Part shown: one piece after another, positions 28,933 to 38,786 of the stretch
Position numbering within the stretch: position 1 is the stretch's first letter
Layout of the letters: the number at the start of each line of letters is the position of its first letter
Origin: CAYYWP01 sp050176585
GTDB taxonomy: Bacteria; Desulfobacterota; Binatia; HRBIN30; CADEER01
Direction: 5' to 3'
Assembly (NCBI GenBank): GCA_050176585.1
Contig: JBFXHX010000007.1
Coordinates: 1-64,000 of the forward strand
Length of the DNA: 64,000 nt
Made by a program: the position numbers and the translations under genes
The notes under the pieces: model-generated
Database searches by the model: none
What the model was told of the DNA's origin: nothing
Seen by the model: only the letters and a program-made list of their open reading frames with translations

Positions 28933-30509
28933 CGTTCGTCCGTCGCGTTCGGCGCGTCGCCGAGGTATGCGTGCAGGGCTTGCAGCGCTGGCCGCAGCTC
29001 CTCGGCCACGTCCCCGGCCAGCAAGCCGATGGTGCCGTTCGCGGCGGCGCGATCCGCCGCGAACCCGTGGAGGTAGACGCCCAGGCGCGCCGCTTCCGGC
29101 GGTGACAAGCCCTGCGCCAGCAGCCCGCCGATGACGCCCGCCAGTACATCCCCCATGCCGCCCGAGGCCATGCCCGGGTTGCCGGTGGGGTTGATCGACG
29201 CGAAGCCGCTCTCCTCGGCGATCACCGTGCGCGCGCCCTTCAGCACCACCGTGCAGCCGTGCGCGGTGGCGAACTGCCGCGCCACGCCGACGCGATCGCG
29301 CTGGACGCTCGCGGTGTCGATGCCCGCCAAGCGGCTCATTTCACCCGGATGAGGTGTAACCACGAGGGGCGCTCGGCGCCGCGCCAGCTGGGCGAGATCC
29401 CGCGCCAGGAGGGTCAGCGCGTCGGCGTCCGCCACGACCGCGCTCTCGAGCTGCGTCAGCACGAAGGCCAGCGTCTTCGCCGCGCCGTCGTGTGTGCCGA
29501 GGCCGGGTCCGATGACGATTGCATTCTTGCCGCTCGACAACGCGCCCAGGCGGTCGCGGTCGAAACGGATGCGCCCGTCGTCGTCCGGCAGGGCGTCGGT
29601 CATCGCCTCGCGCGCGGCCGCGGCATAGACGGCGTAGAGCGACAACGGCGCCACCGCCGTGACCAATCCCGCGCCGGCGCGCCCGGCACCGCGCGTGGCC
29701 AACTGCGCAGCGCCGGTCTTGCCGAATGAGCCGGCGAGCACCAGCACGTGCCCGAAATCGCCCTTGTGCGCATCCGGCGCGCGCCACGGCACCAGGCGCG
29801 CGGCATTCTCCGGTTCGAGCAGCTCGGCCGTCGGCGGCACCGCGGCGATCGCCTCGGGCGAAAGACCGATGTCGATCACGCGCAGGAGGCCGCAGTAGCG
29901 CACGCCCGGATAGAGCGCGTGGCCGATCTTGGCGAAGCCGAAGGTAGCGGTGGCCTCGGCTTGTACGGCCGTACCCATCGGGCATCCCGTATCCGCGTTC
30001 AGGCCGGAGGGGATGTCCACGGCGAGCACCGGCGCGCCGCACGTGTTCACGATCTCGATCACTTCGGCGTGCACGCCTTCCACGGCGCTGCGCAACCCGA
30101 GGCCGAGGAGCGCATCAACGACCGCGTCGGTGCCGCTCGCCGCGGCCGCCAGGCGCGCCAACCCCGCGGCGTCCCGCACCTCGAACAGCGGGGCGCGCAA
30201 GCGCTGGTACGCGCGCAGGTTGCGCAGCGCATCGCCGGTCACCTCGGCCGCGCTCCCGACCAGTGCCACCTCCGTGCGCACGCCGCGCCGGCGCAGCAGC
30301 CGTGCCACGACCAGCCCATCGCCCCCGTTGTTGCCTTTCCCGGCGACGATCAGCGCGCGCCCGCCGCGGCGGCGCAGGCGCGGAAAGACCTCCAGGAGCA
30401 CGCGCGTGGCGCCCTGCCCGGCCCGCTCCATCAACACGTGTCCGGGCGTCCCCGCCTCGATCGTCAACCGGTCGAGGCGGCGCATCTCATCTGCGCTGAC
30501 CAACCGCAT
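28929..30509 (-). CDS. nnr: Bifunctional NAD(P)HX epimerase/dehydratase
   Basis: A 526-residue fusion repairing hydrated NAD(P)H. The N-terminal epimerase domain (about 1-215) has AGKGNNGGDGLVVARLL and VDIPSGLNADTG. The C-terminal ADP/ATP-dependent dehydratase (about 230-520) has GSFGKTGAAQLA, TPHPGEMSRL and GNPGMASGGMGDVLAG. Both domains are intact. In related genomes acpS often lies between pdxJ and this gene; it is absent here. Confidence 0.95.
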   Translation of the reverse strand: MRLVSADEMRRLDRLTIEAGTPGHVLMERAGQGATRVLLEVFPRLRRRGGRALIVAGKGNNGGDGLVVARLLRRRGVRTEVALVGSAAEVTGDALRNLRAYQRLRAPLFEVRDAAGLARLAAAASGTDAVVDALLGLGLRSAVEGVHAEVIEIVNTCGAPVLAVDIPSGLNADTGCPMGTAVQAEATATFGFAKIGHALYPGVRYCGLLRVIDIGLSPEAIAAVPPTAELLEPENAARLVPWRAPDAHKGDFGHVLVLAGSFGKTGAAQLATRGAGRAGAGLVTAVAPLSLYAVYAAAAREAMTDALPDDDGRIRFDRDRLGALSSGKNAIVIGPGLGTHDGAAKTLAFVLTQLESAVVADADALTLLARDLAQLARRRAPLVVTPHPGEMSRLAGIDTASVQRDRVGVARQFATAHGCTVVLKGARTVIAEESGFASINPTGNPGMASGGMGDVLAGVIGGLLAQGLSPPEAARLGVYLHGFAADRAAANGTIGLLAGDVAEELRPALQALHAYLGDAPNATDER

Positions 30510-30561
30510 GCGTGGGTCGTCGCTCCGTGCGCCTGGAGTGCGAGGCGGGCGCCGTTTCGCG

Positions 30562-31284
30562 CTAGCGCGCCGCCTGGATCGCGGCTTTCATCTCGTGCAC
30601 CGCCGCTTCCATGCCGAGGAAGATCGCGCGCGCGACGATGCTGTGCCCGATGTTCAGCGCATACACTTCGGGCAACGCGGCGATCGGGCCGACGTTGGCG
30701 ACGGTGAGCCCGTGTCCGGCGTTCACGATCAGCCCCGCGGTCCGCCCGTGCGCGGCCGCGCGGCGCATCCGCTCCAGCTCCGCGTCGCGCGCGCCGCGAT
30801 CGCCGGCGTCGGCATATCCGCCGGTGTGGATCTCGATCGCCTCGGCGCCGCACTCCGCAGCGGCGTCGATCTGCGCCGGGTCGGCGTCGATGAACGCGCT
30901 CACGCGAATGCCCGCCGTGCGCAGGCGCTGCACCGCCGCGGCGACGGCCGCGCGGTGGCCGAGCACGTCCAGGCCACCCTCCGTGGTCAGCTCCTCGCGG
31001 CGCTCCGGCACCAGACAGCACTCGGCCGGCCGCACCCGGCAGGCGATCTCGGTCATCTCGGGCGTGACCGCCATCTCCAGGTTGAGCGGCGTGTGCAGCG
31101 TCTCGCGCAGGCGTTCGACGTCGGTGTCCTGAATGTGCCGGCGATCCTCGCGCAGATGGACGGTGATCCCGTCCGCCCCGCCCCGCTCCGCGGCGCGAGC
31201 GGCCTCGACGACGTCCGGGTACGCGGTGCGCCGCGCCTGGCGGATGGTCGCCACGTGATCGACGTTCACGCCGAGCCGAACCAT
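30562..31284 (-). CDS. pdxJ: Pyridoxine 5'-phosphate synthase
   Basis: A 240-residue TIM-barrel enzyme making PNP from 1-deoxyxylulose phosphate and 3-amino-2-oxopropyl phosphate. [19 protein letters not shown] is the family N-terminus, and [11 protein letters not shown] and LEMAVTPEM follow. ATG 31284 matches the family start. An in-frame GTG at 31299 overlaps the glmM stop as GTGA and could be the true, coupled start with five extra residues. Confidence 0.96.
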   Translation of the reverse strand: MVRLGVNVDHVATIRQARRTAYPDVVEAARAAERGGADGITVHLREDRRHIQDTDVERLRETLHTPLNLEMAVTPEMTEIACRVRPAECCLVPERREELTTEGGLDVLGHRAAVAAAVQRLRTAGIRVSAFIDADPAQIDAAAECGAEAIEIHTGGYADAGDRGARDAELERMRRAAAHGRTAGLIVNAGHGLTVANVGPIAALPEVYALNIGHSIVARAIFLGMEAAVHEMKAAIQAAR

Positions 31285-31295
31285 GGCCGCTGCTC

Positions 31296-32678
31296 TCACT
31301 CCGCGCCGATGTGCTCGCGCAGCGCGGCGGCGATCTCTTCGCAGTAGCGCTCGACCTGCGCCACCTGCTCGCCTTCCACCATCACGCGCACCAGGGGCTC
31401 GGTGCCGGAATAGCGCACCAGGACGCGGCCGCGCTCGCCGAGATCGCCGCTCACGCGCTCGATCACGTGCCGCACGCCTGGGAACGAGCTGAGATCGCGG
31501 CGCTCGCGCACCTGCACGTTCAGCAGCCGCTGCGGCAGGCGGCGCATCACGCGCCGGAGCTCGCTGAGCGGCCGGCCGGCCTCCAGCATCAGCGCGAGCA
31601 CGCTGAGCGCGGTCACCAGGCCGTCGCCGGTCGTGCCGTGCTCGAGGAAAATCACATGGCCCGATTGTTCGCCGCCGAGCTGATACCCGCTGCGCACCAT
31701 TTCCTCGACCACGAAACGGTCGCCGACCGGAGTCCGCAACAGCCGAATGCCGTGCTCGCGGAGGGTGAGGTCGAGCCCCAGATTGCTCATCACCGTCGCG
31801 ACCAAGCCCGCGTTGGCGAGCCGGCCGGCGCGGTGCAGCTCGATGCCGACCATCGCGAGCACCTCATCGCCGTCGACCAGATCGCCGTGCTCATCCACCA
31901 GGATGGCGCGATCGGCATCGCCGTCGAGCGCCACGCCGAGGTGCGCGCCGGTGGCGCGCACGCGCTCGGCCAACGCCTGTGGGTGCAGCGCCCCGCAGTC
32001 GCGGTTGATGTTCTCGCCGTCGGGTTCCACGCCCAGCGCGATCACCTCGGCGCCGAGCTCGGCCAGCACCTCGGGGCCGACCCGATACGCGGCGCCATTC
32101 GCGCAGTCGATCGCGATGCGCACGCCGTCGAGCGTGCGCTGCTTCGGGAAGGTGTTCTTGAGAAAGACGTTGTAGCGGCCGAGCGCATCGTCCAGGTGAT
32201 AGGCCTTGCCGATCTCCTGCGCGGTCGGGCGCGGTGCGCCGCCACCGTTCCACACGAGCTCTTCAATCTCGCGCTCCACCTCGTCCGGCAGCTTGAAGCC
32301 GGTGGCGCCGAAGAACTTGATGCCGTTGTCCTGAAACGGATTGTGCGAAGCCGAGATGACGACGCCGGCGTCGGCCCGCAAGCTGCGGGTGAGAAAGGCG
32401 ATGCCGGGTGTCGGCATGGGGCCAACCTGCAGCACGTCCACGCCCATCGAGCAGATGCCGGACATGAGCGCGCTCTCCAGCATGTAGCCGGAGAGCCGCG
32501 TGTCCTTGCCGATGATGATCTTGTGCCTGCGGGTGCCGCGCTTGACGATGTGCGCGATGGCGCGGCCCAGCCGCACGGCGGTCTCTGAGGTCATCGGCTC
32601 GACGTTCGCGGTGCCGCGAATGCCGTCGGTGCCGAACAGGCGCAGGCGCGCGGGCGCGGTATCATCCCCCATCGGCAT
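31296..32678 (-). CDS. glmM: Phosphoglucosamine mutase
   Basis: A 460-residue enzyme interconverting glucosamine-6- and -1-phosphate for peptidoglycan precursors. [12 protein letters not shown] opens the fold, the phosphoserine loop is [12 protein letters not shown], the metal loop is DGDADR, and the C-terminal phosphate site is [15 protein letters not shown]. The start (ATG 32678 or 32672) lies inside the cdaR end. GlmM directly follows cdaA-cdaR in many bacteria, and CdaA activity is known to be restrained by GlmM in Firmicutes. Confidence 0.95.
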   Translation of the reverse strand: MPMGDDTAPARLRLFGTDGIRGTANVEPMTSETAVRLGRAIAHIVKRGTRRHKIIIGKDTRLSGYMLESALMSGICSMGVDVLQVGPMPTPGIAFLTRSLRADAGVVISASHNPFQDNGIKFFGATGFKLPDEVEREIEELVWNGGGAPRPTAQEIGKAYHLDDALGRYNVFLKNTFPKQRTLDGVRIAIDCANGAAYRVGPEVLAELGAEVIALGVEPDGENINRDCGALHPQALAERVRATGAHLGVALDGDADRAILVDEHGDLVDGDEVLAMVGIELHRAGRLANAGLVATVMSNLGLDLTLREHGIRLLRTPVGDRFVVEEMVRSGYQLGGEQSGHVIFLEHGTTGDGLVTALSVLALMLEAGRPLSELRRVMRRLPQRLLNVQVRERRDLSSFPGVRHVIERVSGDLGERGRVLVRYSGTEPLVRVMVEGEQVAQVERYCEEIAAALREHIGAE

Positions 32679-33651
32679 TTCGTTTCTCGCGCGCAACACG
32701 GAGCTCGACCGTTTCTGGCTCCTGGCGGACCAATGCGACACCAGCCGGCAGCTCCAGCTCAGGCGCGACGCGGTACGCCCCAGGTTCACGACCGGCGGCA
32801 TCGATATAAACCGCACCATCCCGCAGCTCAAGTGCATCGATCGTCGAGCGCGGCCCGCGCACGGTGAGCCGCACGCGCCCCGGTTGCACGGAGGCGCGCT
32901 CGCTGCCGTTGCGCACCTCGATCGGCAGATTCGCGAACGTCCGCGTGCGCTCCGGCTCGGCGATCCGCACCTGCGCGTGCACCAGACCGGCGCTGAACGA
33001 TACGTACTCGCTCGGCGCTTCGAGCGGCACGTCGCGCTCGAGCAGACCCGGCTCGGCGCCGTCGAGATCGATCGCCTCCGTCTCCGCGACCCGGATCTTG
33101 TCGACTTCCGCCGCCGGCCCCACCACCTCGACCGACTCGGGCGCCGCGCGGGTCTCGGCGATGCGCAACCCGCGCGGCGGGCGCCCGTTCAACGCCACGT
33201 ATACCGGCACGCGCCGGCGCAGCACGGTCGCGAACGACAGCGTCACCTCGGCCGGCGTCATGCGCACGACGGTGACGCCGCGCGGCAGCGGGAGCATGTC
33301 GCCGGCGATGCGGAAGACCGTCGGCCCCGGGCGCACGCCCTGGAGGTCGAGCACCACCGCGAGGTGCTCCGTGTCGATGCGATTGAGGGCGGTGCGCGGT
33401 CCGCTCACCACCAAATCGATGAAGTCGACGCGTGGGCTCACCAACATCACGCTCGGCGGCCGATTGTGCAGCTCGACCGGCACCTGCACGGCCATTTCGG
33501 CATCGCGCTCGCCGGCGTTCACGAAGAACCACAAGCCGATCGCGCTGATCAGCGCGACCAGCTTCGCGCTGGCATTGTGCAGCAGGAGCGCGCGCGCGGC
33601 GCGGCCGCCGGCCCGCAGATCGAGCCCGCGTAGGCGCGCGTCCCAGCTCAT
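32662..33651 (-). CDS. cdaR: CdaR/YbbR-like c-di-AMP cyclase regulator
   Basis: A 329-residue membrane-anchored protein. The start is the ATG overlapping the cdaA stop (33648-33651). After a basic cytoplasmic part, one transmembrane helix (about residues 28-45, LVALISAIGLWFFVNAG) leads to several extracytoplasmic YbbR repeats with recurring VELHNRPPSV- and PVYVALNG-type strands. It is the standard partner of CdaA, controlling cyclase activity from the periplasmic side. It overlaps glmM by 17 bases. Confidence 0.9.
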   Translation of the reverse strand: MSWDARLRGLDLRAGGRAARALLLHNASAKLVALISAIGLWFFVNAGERDAEMAVQVPVELHNRPPSVMLVSPRVDFIDLVVSGPRTALNRIDTEHLAVVLDLQGVRPGPTVFRIAGDMLPLPRGVTVVRMTPAEVTLSFATVLRRRVPVYVALNGRPPRGLRIAETRAAPESVEVVGPAAEVDKIRVAETEAIDLDGAEPGLLERDVPLEAPSEYVSFSAGLVHAQVRIAEPERTRTFANLPIEVRNGSERASVQPGRVRLTVRGPRSTIDALELRDGAVYIDAAGREPGAYRVAPELELPAGVALVRQEPETVELRVAREKRNADGG

Positions 33652-34391
33652 GCGACGAGCCTCTGCAGATTCGCGCGCAGACTGACGGCGTCGAGGTCGC
33701 GGGTCATGCGCCCGTCCAGCACGAGGGAGATGCCGCCGTCCTCCTCGGAGACGACGATCACGACGGCATCGCTCTCCTCGGTGAGACCGATGGCGGCGCG
33801 ATGACGGCTGCCGAGCTGTTTGCTCACCCGCGGGTTCGCAGTGAGCGGGAGAAAGCACCCGGCCGCAGCGATGCGGCCCTTGCGCACCACCAGCGCCCCG
33901 TCGTGGATCGGCGAGCCGGGCACGAACACGCTCTGGATCAGCTCCTTGCTGATCTCGGCGTCGAGCGGTGTGCCGCTCTCGAGGTACTCGTTGAGGCCGG
34001 TCTCGCGCTCGAGCACCACCAGCGCGCCGACGCGCCGGCTCGCCAGGGTCAGCACGCCGCGCGCGATCTCCTCGAGATCGTAGCCGTGCAACCGCGGCGC
34101 GGCGCCGAAGAACGGGCGGCTGCCGACTTGGATCAAGGCGCGCCGGATGTCGTGCTGGAAGATGATGACGATCACCAGCAGGACGGAGCTGAGGAAGTTA
34201 TCGAGGATCCAGTTGACGGTGTAAAGGTCGAAGACCTGCGAGGAGAGGTAGACGAGGCCGACGAGGCACAGCCCGATGAGCATCCGCGCGGCGCCGGTGC
34301 CGCGGATGAGCTCGATCAGGCTGTAGACGATGAACGCGACGATGCCGATGTCGACGGCATCTTGCAGGCGGAAGTTGTCGAGGAGGTCCAC
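33648..34391 (-). CDS. cdaA: Diadenylate cyclase CdaA
   Basis: A 247-residue c-di-AMP synthase. Three N-terminal transmembrane helices (about residues 12-85) precede a DAC domain. The catalytic DGA motif is in PIHDGALVV and the RHR motif in GSRHRAAIGLTEESD; both are intact. The gene starts five bases after the ftsH stop and ends in a four-base overlap with cdaR, so cdaA-cdaR-glmM forms a coupled signalling unit. In delta-proteobacteria folP often sits between ftsH and cdaA; it is missing here. Confidence 0.95.
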   Translation of the reverse strand: MDLLDNFRLQDAVDIGIVAFIVYSLIELIRGTGAARMLIGLCLVGLVYLSSQVFDLYTVNWILDNFLSSVLLVIVIIFQHDIRRALIQVGSRPFFGAAPRLHGYDLEEIARGVLTLASRRVGALVVLERETGLNEYLESGTPLDAEISKELIQSVFVPGSPIHDGALVVRKGRIAAAGCFLPLTANPRVSKQLGSRHRAAIGLTEESDAVVIVVSEEDGGISLVLDGRMTRDLDAVSLRANLQRLVA

Positions 34392-34395
34392 CCGC

Positions 34396-36246
34396 TCACG
34401 CGCGCTGATCGCCGCTGGCGGCGCTCAGCACGGTCGCTCGGCCCGCTTCGCGCTGCTCGCGATGCAGCCGGATGATCTCGTCGATCTGGGCGCCGTCCAG
34501 CACCTCTTTCTCGAGCAACTGATCGGCGATGGCATGCAGCACCTCCAAGTGCTCCTGGAGCAGCGACTTGGCGTGCTCGTACCCCTCGGTGACGATCCGG
34601 CGCACCTCGTCGTCGATCTCCTGCGCGGTGCGCTCGGAGTAATCCTGCACCTGCGAGAAATCGCGGCCGAGAAAGATCTGCTCTTCTTTCTTGCCGAGCG
34701 CGACCGGGCCCAGGCGATCGCTCATGCCGTAGTCGCACACCATGCTGCGCGCGATGTCGGTCGCCTTCTTGATGTCGTCGTGGGCACCCGTGGAGACGTG
34801 GCCGAACACCAACTCCTCGGCCGCGCGCCCGCCGAAGCACATCTGAATCCGGCTCAGGCACCAGTCCTTGGTGACGTTGTGGCGCTCGTCGGTCGGCAAG
34901 GTCGTGGTGACGCCGAGCGCCATGCCGCGCGGGATGATGCTGACCTTGTGCACGGGGTCGACGCCGGGGGTGAGCTTGGCGACCAGCGCGTGCCCGGATT
35001 CGTGGTACGCGGTGTGCCGGCGCTCCTCGAGGCTCAGGATCATGCTCTTGCGCTCCGAGCCCATGAGCACCTTGTCCTTCGCGACCTCGAAGTCGTGCAT
35101 GCCGACGCGCTCTTTGTTCTGCCGCGCGGCCAGCAGCGCCGCCTCGTTCACCACGTTCTCCAGGTCGGCGCCGGCGAACCCCGGTGTGCCGCGGGCGAGC
35201 AACTCGAGATCGACGTCCTCCGCAAGCGGGAGCTTGCGGGCGTGCACCTTGAGGATGCCCTCGCGGCCCTTGACGTCGGGCCGCGGTACCACCACGCGGC
35301 GGTCGAAGCGCCCCGGGCGCAACAGCGCGGGATCGAGCACGTCCGGGCGGTTGGTCGCAGCGATCAAGATCACGCCTTCGTTGGCTTCGAAGCCATCCAT
35401 TTCGACCAGCAACTGATTCAGCGTCTGCTCGCGCTCGTCGTGCCCACCGCCCAGGCCGGCGCCGCGGTGGCGGCCGACGGCATCGATCTCATCGATGAAG
35501 ATGATACAGGGCGCGTTCTTCTTCCCCTGCACGAACAGATCGCGCACGCGCGACGCCCCGACACCGACGAACATCTCGACGAAGTCCGAACCGCTGATCG
35601 AGAAGAACGGCACGCCCGCCTCGCCGGCGATAGCGCGCGCGAGGAGGGTCTTTCCGGTGCCCGGCGGCCCCACGAGCAGCACGCCCTTGGGGATGCGCCC
35701 GCCGAGCTTGGTAAACTTCTTCGGGTCCTTCAGGAACGCGATGATCTCCTCGAGCTCGTCCTTCGCTTCGTCGATACCGGCCACGTCGCTGAACGTGACC
35801 TTGTGCGTGTTCTCGGTGAGCATCTTCGCGCGGCTCTTACCGAACGACATGGCTTTTCCGCCGCCCACCTGCATCTGGCGCATGAAGAAGATCCACACGC
35901 CGATCAGCAGCAGCACGGGGAACCATTGCACGAACGCGACCACGTACCAGGGATCGCCCGCCTCGGGCTTGGCCGTGATCTGCACGTCCTTGCCGCGCAG
36001 CAGTTTCATGAGATCGGGATCTTCGGGGGCGAAGGTCTTGAAGCGTTCGCCGCTGTGGAAGCGGCCGCGGATGTTCTGGCCCTCGATCTCGACGTCAGTC
36101 ACCTCGCCCTTTTCCACTGCAGCGGCGAAGGCGCTGTAAGTGATCTCTTGGAGCTTGGTCTGCTGTTTGGTGAGCAGCTGAAACAACAAGAGAATCATCA
36201 GCCCCAGCACCAGCCAGAGCGCGACGTTTCTCGAAAACTGATTCAC
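34396..36246 (-). CDS. ftsH: ATP-dependent zinc metalloprotease FtsH
   Basis: A 616-residue membrane AAA+ protease for quality control of membrane and some soluble proteins. The start is GTG 36246 ([18 protein letters not shown]) behind a GGGGG ribosome site. TM1 is at about 8-25 and TM2 at about 105-122. Walker A is GPPGTGKTL, Walker [10 protein letters not shown], the pore/second region of homology [19 protein letters not shown], and the zinc site YHESGHALV (HExxH). The chain is full length. Confidence 0.97.
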   Translation of the reverse strand: MNQFSRNVALWLVLGLMILLLFQLLTKQQTKLQEITYSAFAAAVEKGEVTDVEIEGQNIRGRFHSGERFKTFAPEDPDLMKLLRGKDVQITAKPEAGDPWYVVAFVQWFPVLLLIGVWIFFMRQMQVGGGKAMSFGKSRAKMLTENTHKVTFSDVAGIDEAKDELEEIIAFLKDPKKFTKLGGRIPKGVLLVGPPGTGKTLLARAIAGEAGVPFFSISGSDFVEMFVGVGASRVRDLFVQGKKNAPCIIFIDEIDAVGRHRGAGLGGGHDEREQTLNQLLVEMDGFEANEGVILIAATNRPDVLDPALLRPGRFDRRVVVPRPDVKGREGILKVHARKLPLAEDVDLELLARGTPGFAGADLENVVNEAALLAARQNKERVGMHDFEVAKDKVLMGSERKSMILSLEERRHTAYHESGHALVAKLTPGVDPVHKVSIIPRGMALGVTTTLPTDERHNVTKDWCLSRIQMCFGGRAAEELVFGHVSTGAHDDIKKATDIARSMVCDYGMSDRLGPVALGKKEEQIFLGRDFSQVQDYSERTAQEIDDEVRRIVTEGYEHAKSLLQEHLEVLHAIADQLLEKEVLDGAQIDEIIRLHREQREAGRATVLSAASGDQRA

Positions 36247-36309
36247 GTAACCCCCAAATCGTTCATAATCACGTCGACAGTAACATGGCACATATCGAGC
36301 GGCAACGCC

Positions 36310-37332
36310 TCAAAACAGCTTCTCGGATTGACGCACAGCGGGTTCCAGGAAGGGCTGCTGCCGGTGCACCGAGAGGTATCCTCGTGCTCGCCTGGCCAGC
36401 CAGCCCGCGGGCAGGTGGGCCTCGCCGCGGTTCTCAGCCGAGAGGGCCAGCTGCACGACCGCTTGTACGTGGCGGGCGCCGAGCCCGCGCCGGCCGAGGC
36501 CGCCGCGGAGCAACCACCGCCGCGTGAGCACGCCCCGCACCGCAGCGGGCTGCGCGGCGAGCCACTCGGCGGGCAAGCGGCCATTGGGCGCGGCGGCGGC
36601 GAGCTCCGCATCGGCCCAGCGCGCCACGATCGCACGCTCGGCGCGCGCGGCGGTGGCGAGATTGGCGAGCGCCGTGTTCACGGACGGGTTCAGCTCGCGC
36701 AGCAGCGGCAGCACGCGCTCGCGCACGTGCGTGCGCAGGAAGCGCGGGTCGGCGTTGGACCGATCGATTCGATATGCGAGGCCCGCCTGCTCCACCACCC
36801 TACATACGGCTTCGCGGGTGGATTCGATTAAAGGCCGGATGACGCCGTCGGCACGGCGGGGTCGAATGCCGGTGAGGCCGCGTACGCCGGCGCCGCGGAG
36901 CGTGCGCATCAACACGGTCTCCGCCTGATCGTCGAGGGTGTGCCCCGTCGCGATCTTGGCGCAGCCGTGGGCGGCAGCGAGCTCGTGCAGCGCCGCATAG
37001 CGGAGCCGGCGCGCGCGCGCCTCGAGGTTGCCGCCGCGCGCGAGGCCGGCATCGAGATCCGCGCGGGCGAATGCGACGCCCAGCCGTGTGGCCGCGGCCG
37101 CCGCGCACTGTTCGTCCGCTTCGGCGTCGTCGCCGCGGAGATGATGGTTCACATGCGCCGCGACCAGCTCGACGCCCAGCTTGCGGCGGAGCTGCGCGAA
37201 GACGAGCAGCAGCCCGACCGAATCGGCGCCGCCCGACACGGCGACCAACACGCGTTCCCCGGCGTTCAGCATCCCGTGCGTACGGATGCTGCGCTGGACC
37301 ACCCCGACAAGCGTCGCAAGCGCATGTTGCAC
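36310..37332 (-). CDS. tilS: tRNA(Ile)-lysidine synthase TilS
   Basis: About 340 residues. It converts C34 of tRNA-Ile(CAU) to lysidine. The PP-loop is AVSGGADSVGLL; AHVNHHLRGDDAEADEQ and TGHTLDDQAETVLMRTLRGAG are diagnostic TilS blocks. The length fits the short TilS form with little of the C-terminal domain. The GTG at 37332 is chosen; ATG 37272 (MLNAGERVLVAVSGG) is the shorter alternative. It directly precedes ftsH, a gene pair conserved across many phyla. Confidence 0.92.
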   Translation of the reverse strand: MQHALATLVGVVQRSIRTHGMLNAGERVLVAVSGGADSVGLLLVFAQLRRKLGVELVAAHVNHHLRGDDAEADEQCAAAAATRLGVAFARADLDAGLARGGNLEARARRLRYAALHELAAAHGCAKIATGHTLDDQAETVLMRTLRGAGVRGLTGIRPRRADGVIRPLIESTREAVCRVVEQAGLAYRIDRSNADPRFLRTHVRERVLPLLRELNPSVNTALANLATAARAERAIVARWADAELAAAAPNGRLPAEWLAAQPAAVRGVLTRRWLLRGGLGRRGLGARHVQAVVQLALSAENRGEAHLPAGWLARRARGYLSVHRQQPFLEPAVRQSEKLF

Positions 37333-37433
37333 GGCGCCCGGAGTTTGGCAGCCCGCACCGCGGCGAGCAACTGGCCACCCGAGTCGGCTGGGCCACCCGC
37401 CGGGGCGGTCAGATGCGCGGTCCGCCCGCGCGC

Positions 37434-37802
37434 TCAGGATACCGGCGGGCCGGGTTCGCGCTCCGCGGTGAGCCGCCGATCGGCCTCGAGCGGTTGGCGC
37501 TCCCCATACGCGATCGCGGTGGGTGGCTCGTCGCGATAGGGCATCACCATCCACAGCACGAGATACAGGATGATGCCCGCGCCGCCGGCGAGCAGCGTAA
37601 ACAGCACGAACGCGAGCCGGATCGGGGTCGCCGCGATGCCGAATTCCTCCGCCAACCCGGCGCACACGCCGGCGATCTTCTTGCCGCGCCGCGAGCGGTA
37701 CCACTCGCGGGTGAGCAGCGATGCGGCGAGCTGGCTGCCGCAGTAGCGGCACTTGAGCGCGCCATCCTGAATGGATTCGACACAATAGGGACACGTCTTC
37801 AT
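37434..37802 (-). CDS. Zinc-ribbon PspC domain protein
   Basis: A 122-residue protein. The N-terminal zinc ribbon is CPYCVESIQDGALKCRYCG (two C-x2-C pairs). Then comes a PspC domain: GKKIAGVCAGLAEEFGIAATPIRLAFVLFTLLAGGAG followed by a transmembrane segment (IILYLVLWMVMP). PspC proteins are inner-membrane parts of the phage-shock/envelope-stress response. It lies eight bases downstream of the anti-sigma gene and so probably belongs to the ECF sigma transcript. A second protein of the same build is encoded upstream at 38787-39173. Confidence 0.85.
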   Translation of the reverse strand: MKTCPYCVESIQDGALKCRYCGSQLAASLLTREWYRSRRGKKIAGVCAGLAEEFGIAATPIRLAFVLFTLLAGGAGIILYLVLWMVMPYRDEPPTAIAYGERQPLEADRRLTAEREPGPPVS

Positions 37803-37810
37803 AATTCACC

Positions 37811-38242
37811 TCAAGCGGGGCGGCGCGCTTCCGCCCGCCGGCGCCCGAGCAGCAGCGGGATGAGGGCGTACACGAGCCCGAGCGCGACCACGGCGCTGAC
37901 CGCATAGCTGCCCACGACGTAGCTCGCGACCTCGGCGGGGAGCCACGCGGTCATGCGGGCGTAGAGCCAGGCCAGGAGCGCCACATCGACGGCGAGCAGG
38001 ATCGGTAGCGGCAGCAGCGCGAGGCCGAGCGTGTGCGCGAGACGCGTCCAAAACGCCTCGCGCGCCCGCGCCGCCAGGGCCGGTGCCGCGCGCCGCATCG
38101 CGTTGCGCGACAGCGTTTCCTCGTCGAGTGCGACCGGTGCCGCCAGCGCGGCCGTGATCCGATCGAGCACGGCGGGCGACACGGCGCACTCGGAGCATTC
38201 GACGGCGTGCGCGCGCAGCGCGTCGTGCGCGCGCTCGCTCAT
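37811..38242 (-). CDS. Membrane anti-sigma factor (ZAS type)
   Basis: A 143-residue protein. Residues near 12-19 read HAVECSEC, the H-x3-C-x2-C zinc-binding anti-sigma motif. The middle is amphipathic, and two transmembrane helices follow (about 70-92 and 105-130). Its ATG overlaps the sigma factor stop by four bases (38239-38242), the usual arrangement for a coupled sigma/anti-sigma pair. It should hold the ECF factor inactive at the membrane until an envelope signal arrives. Confidence 0.8.
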   Translation of the reverse strand: MSERAHDALRAHAVECSECAVSPAVLDRITAALAAPVALDEETLSRNAMRRAAPALAARAREAFWTRLAHTLGLALLPLPILLAVDVALLAWLYARMTAWLPAEVASYVVGSYAVSAVVALGLVYALIPLLLGRRRAEARRPA

Positions 38243-38754
38243 GTGGTGCCGTCCTCGGCGACGATCGCCTGCAACCGGGCGAGGGCGTGATGCATCCGGC
38301 TCTTCACCGTGCCCTTCGGGATCGCGAGGATCGCGGCGACCTCGTCCTCGCTCAGGTCGTGAAAGTAGCGCAGCACGAGGACCTCGCGCTGGGCCTCGGG
38401 GAGGCGCGCCAGCAGCGCCGCGGCGTCCGCCGCGGACTCAGCGCGAGTGAGCGACCCGGGGTCGACGGCCGCGACGCCAGCCGTCGCTTCGGGCGGCCGC
38501 CGGCGATGCCAGTCGCGGCAGAGGTTGACGGCGATCTGAAACAACCAGGTGGAAAAGCGCCGCCGCGCATCGAAGCGCGGCGCGGCACCGACCACGCGCA
38601 TCCAGGTCTCCTGGTAGAGGTCGTCGACGTCGCGCCCGCCGGTCTGTCGATAGATGAAATGCGCGAGCGGCCGCTGCCAGCGCGCGAGTAGCGCGCCGAG
38701 GGCGGACTGATCACCGCCCGCCAGTCGCGCCACGAGCGCCTCATCCGTCGGCAT
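38239..38754 (-). CDS. ECF-type RNA polymerase sigma factor
   Basis: A 171-residue sigma-70 family protein with only regions 2 and 4. Region 2: HFIYRQTGGRDVDDLYQETWMRVV, RRRFSTWLFQIAVNLCRD. Region 4: REVLVLRYFHDLSEDEVAAIL followed by the helix-turn-helix AIPKGTVKSRMHHALARL. It is co-transcribed with a downstream anti-sigma gene and a PspC gene, and a second PspC gene lies 32 bases upstream, so an envelope-stress regulon is likely. The promoter it recognises is not evident. Confidence 0.92.
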   Translation of the reverse strand: MPTDEALVARLAGGDQSALGALLARWQRPLAHFIYRQTGGRDVDDLYQETWMRVVGAAPRFDARRRFSTWLFQIAVNLCRDWHRRRPPEATAGVAAVDPGSLTRAESAADAAALLARLPEAQREVLVLRYFHDLSEDEVAAILAIPKGTVKSRMHHALARLQAIVAEDGTT

Positions 38755-38786
38755 CGCCTGCGCATACTACTCGCTCGAGAGCGCGA

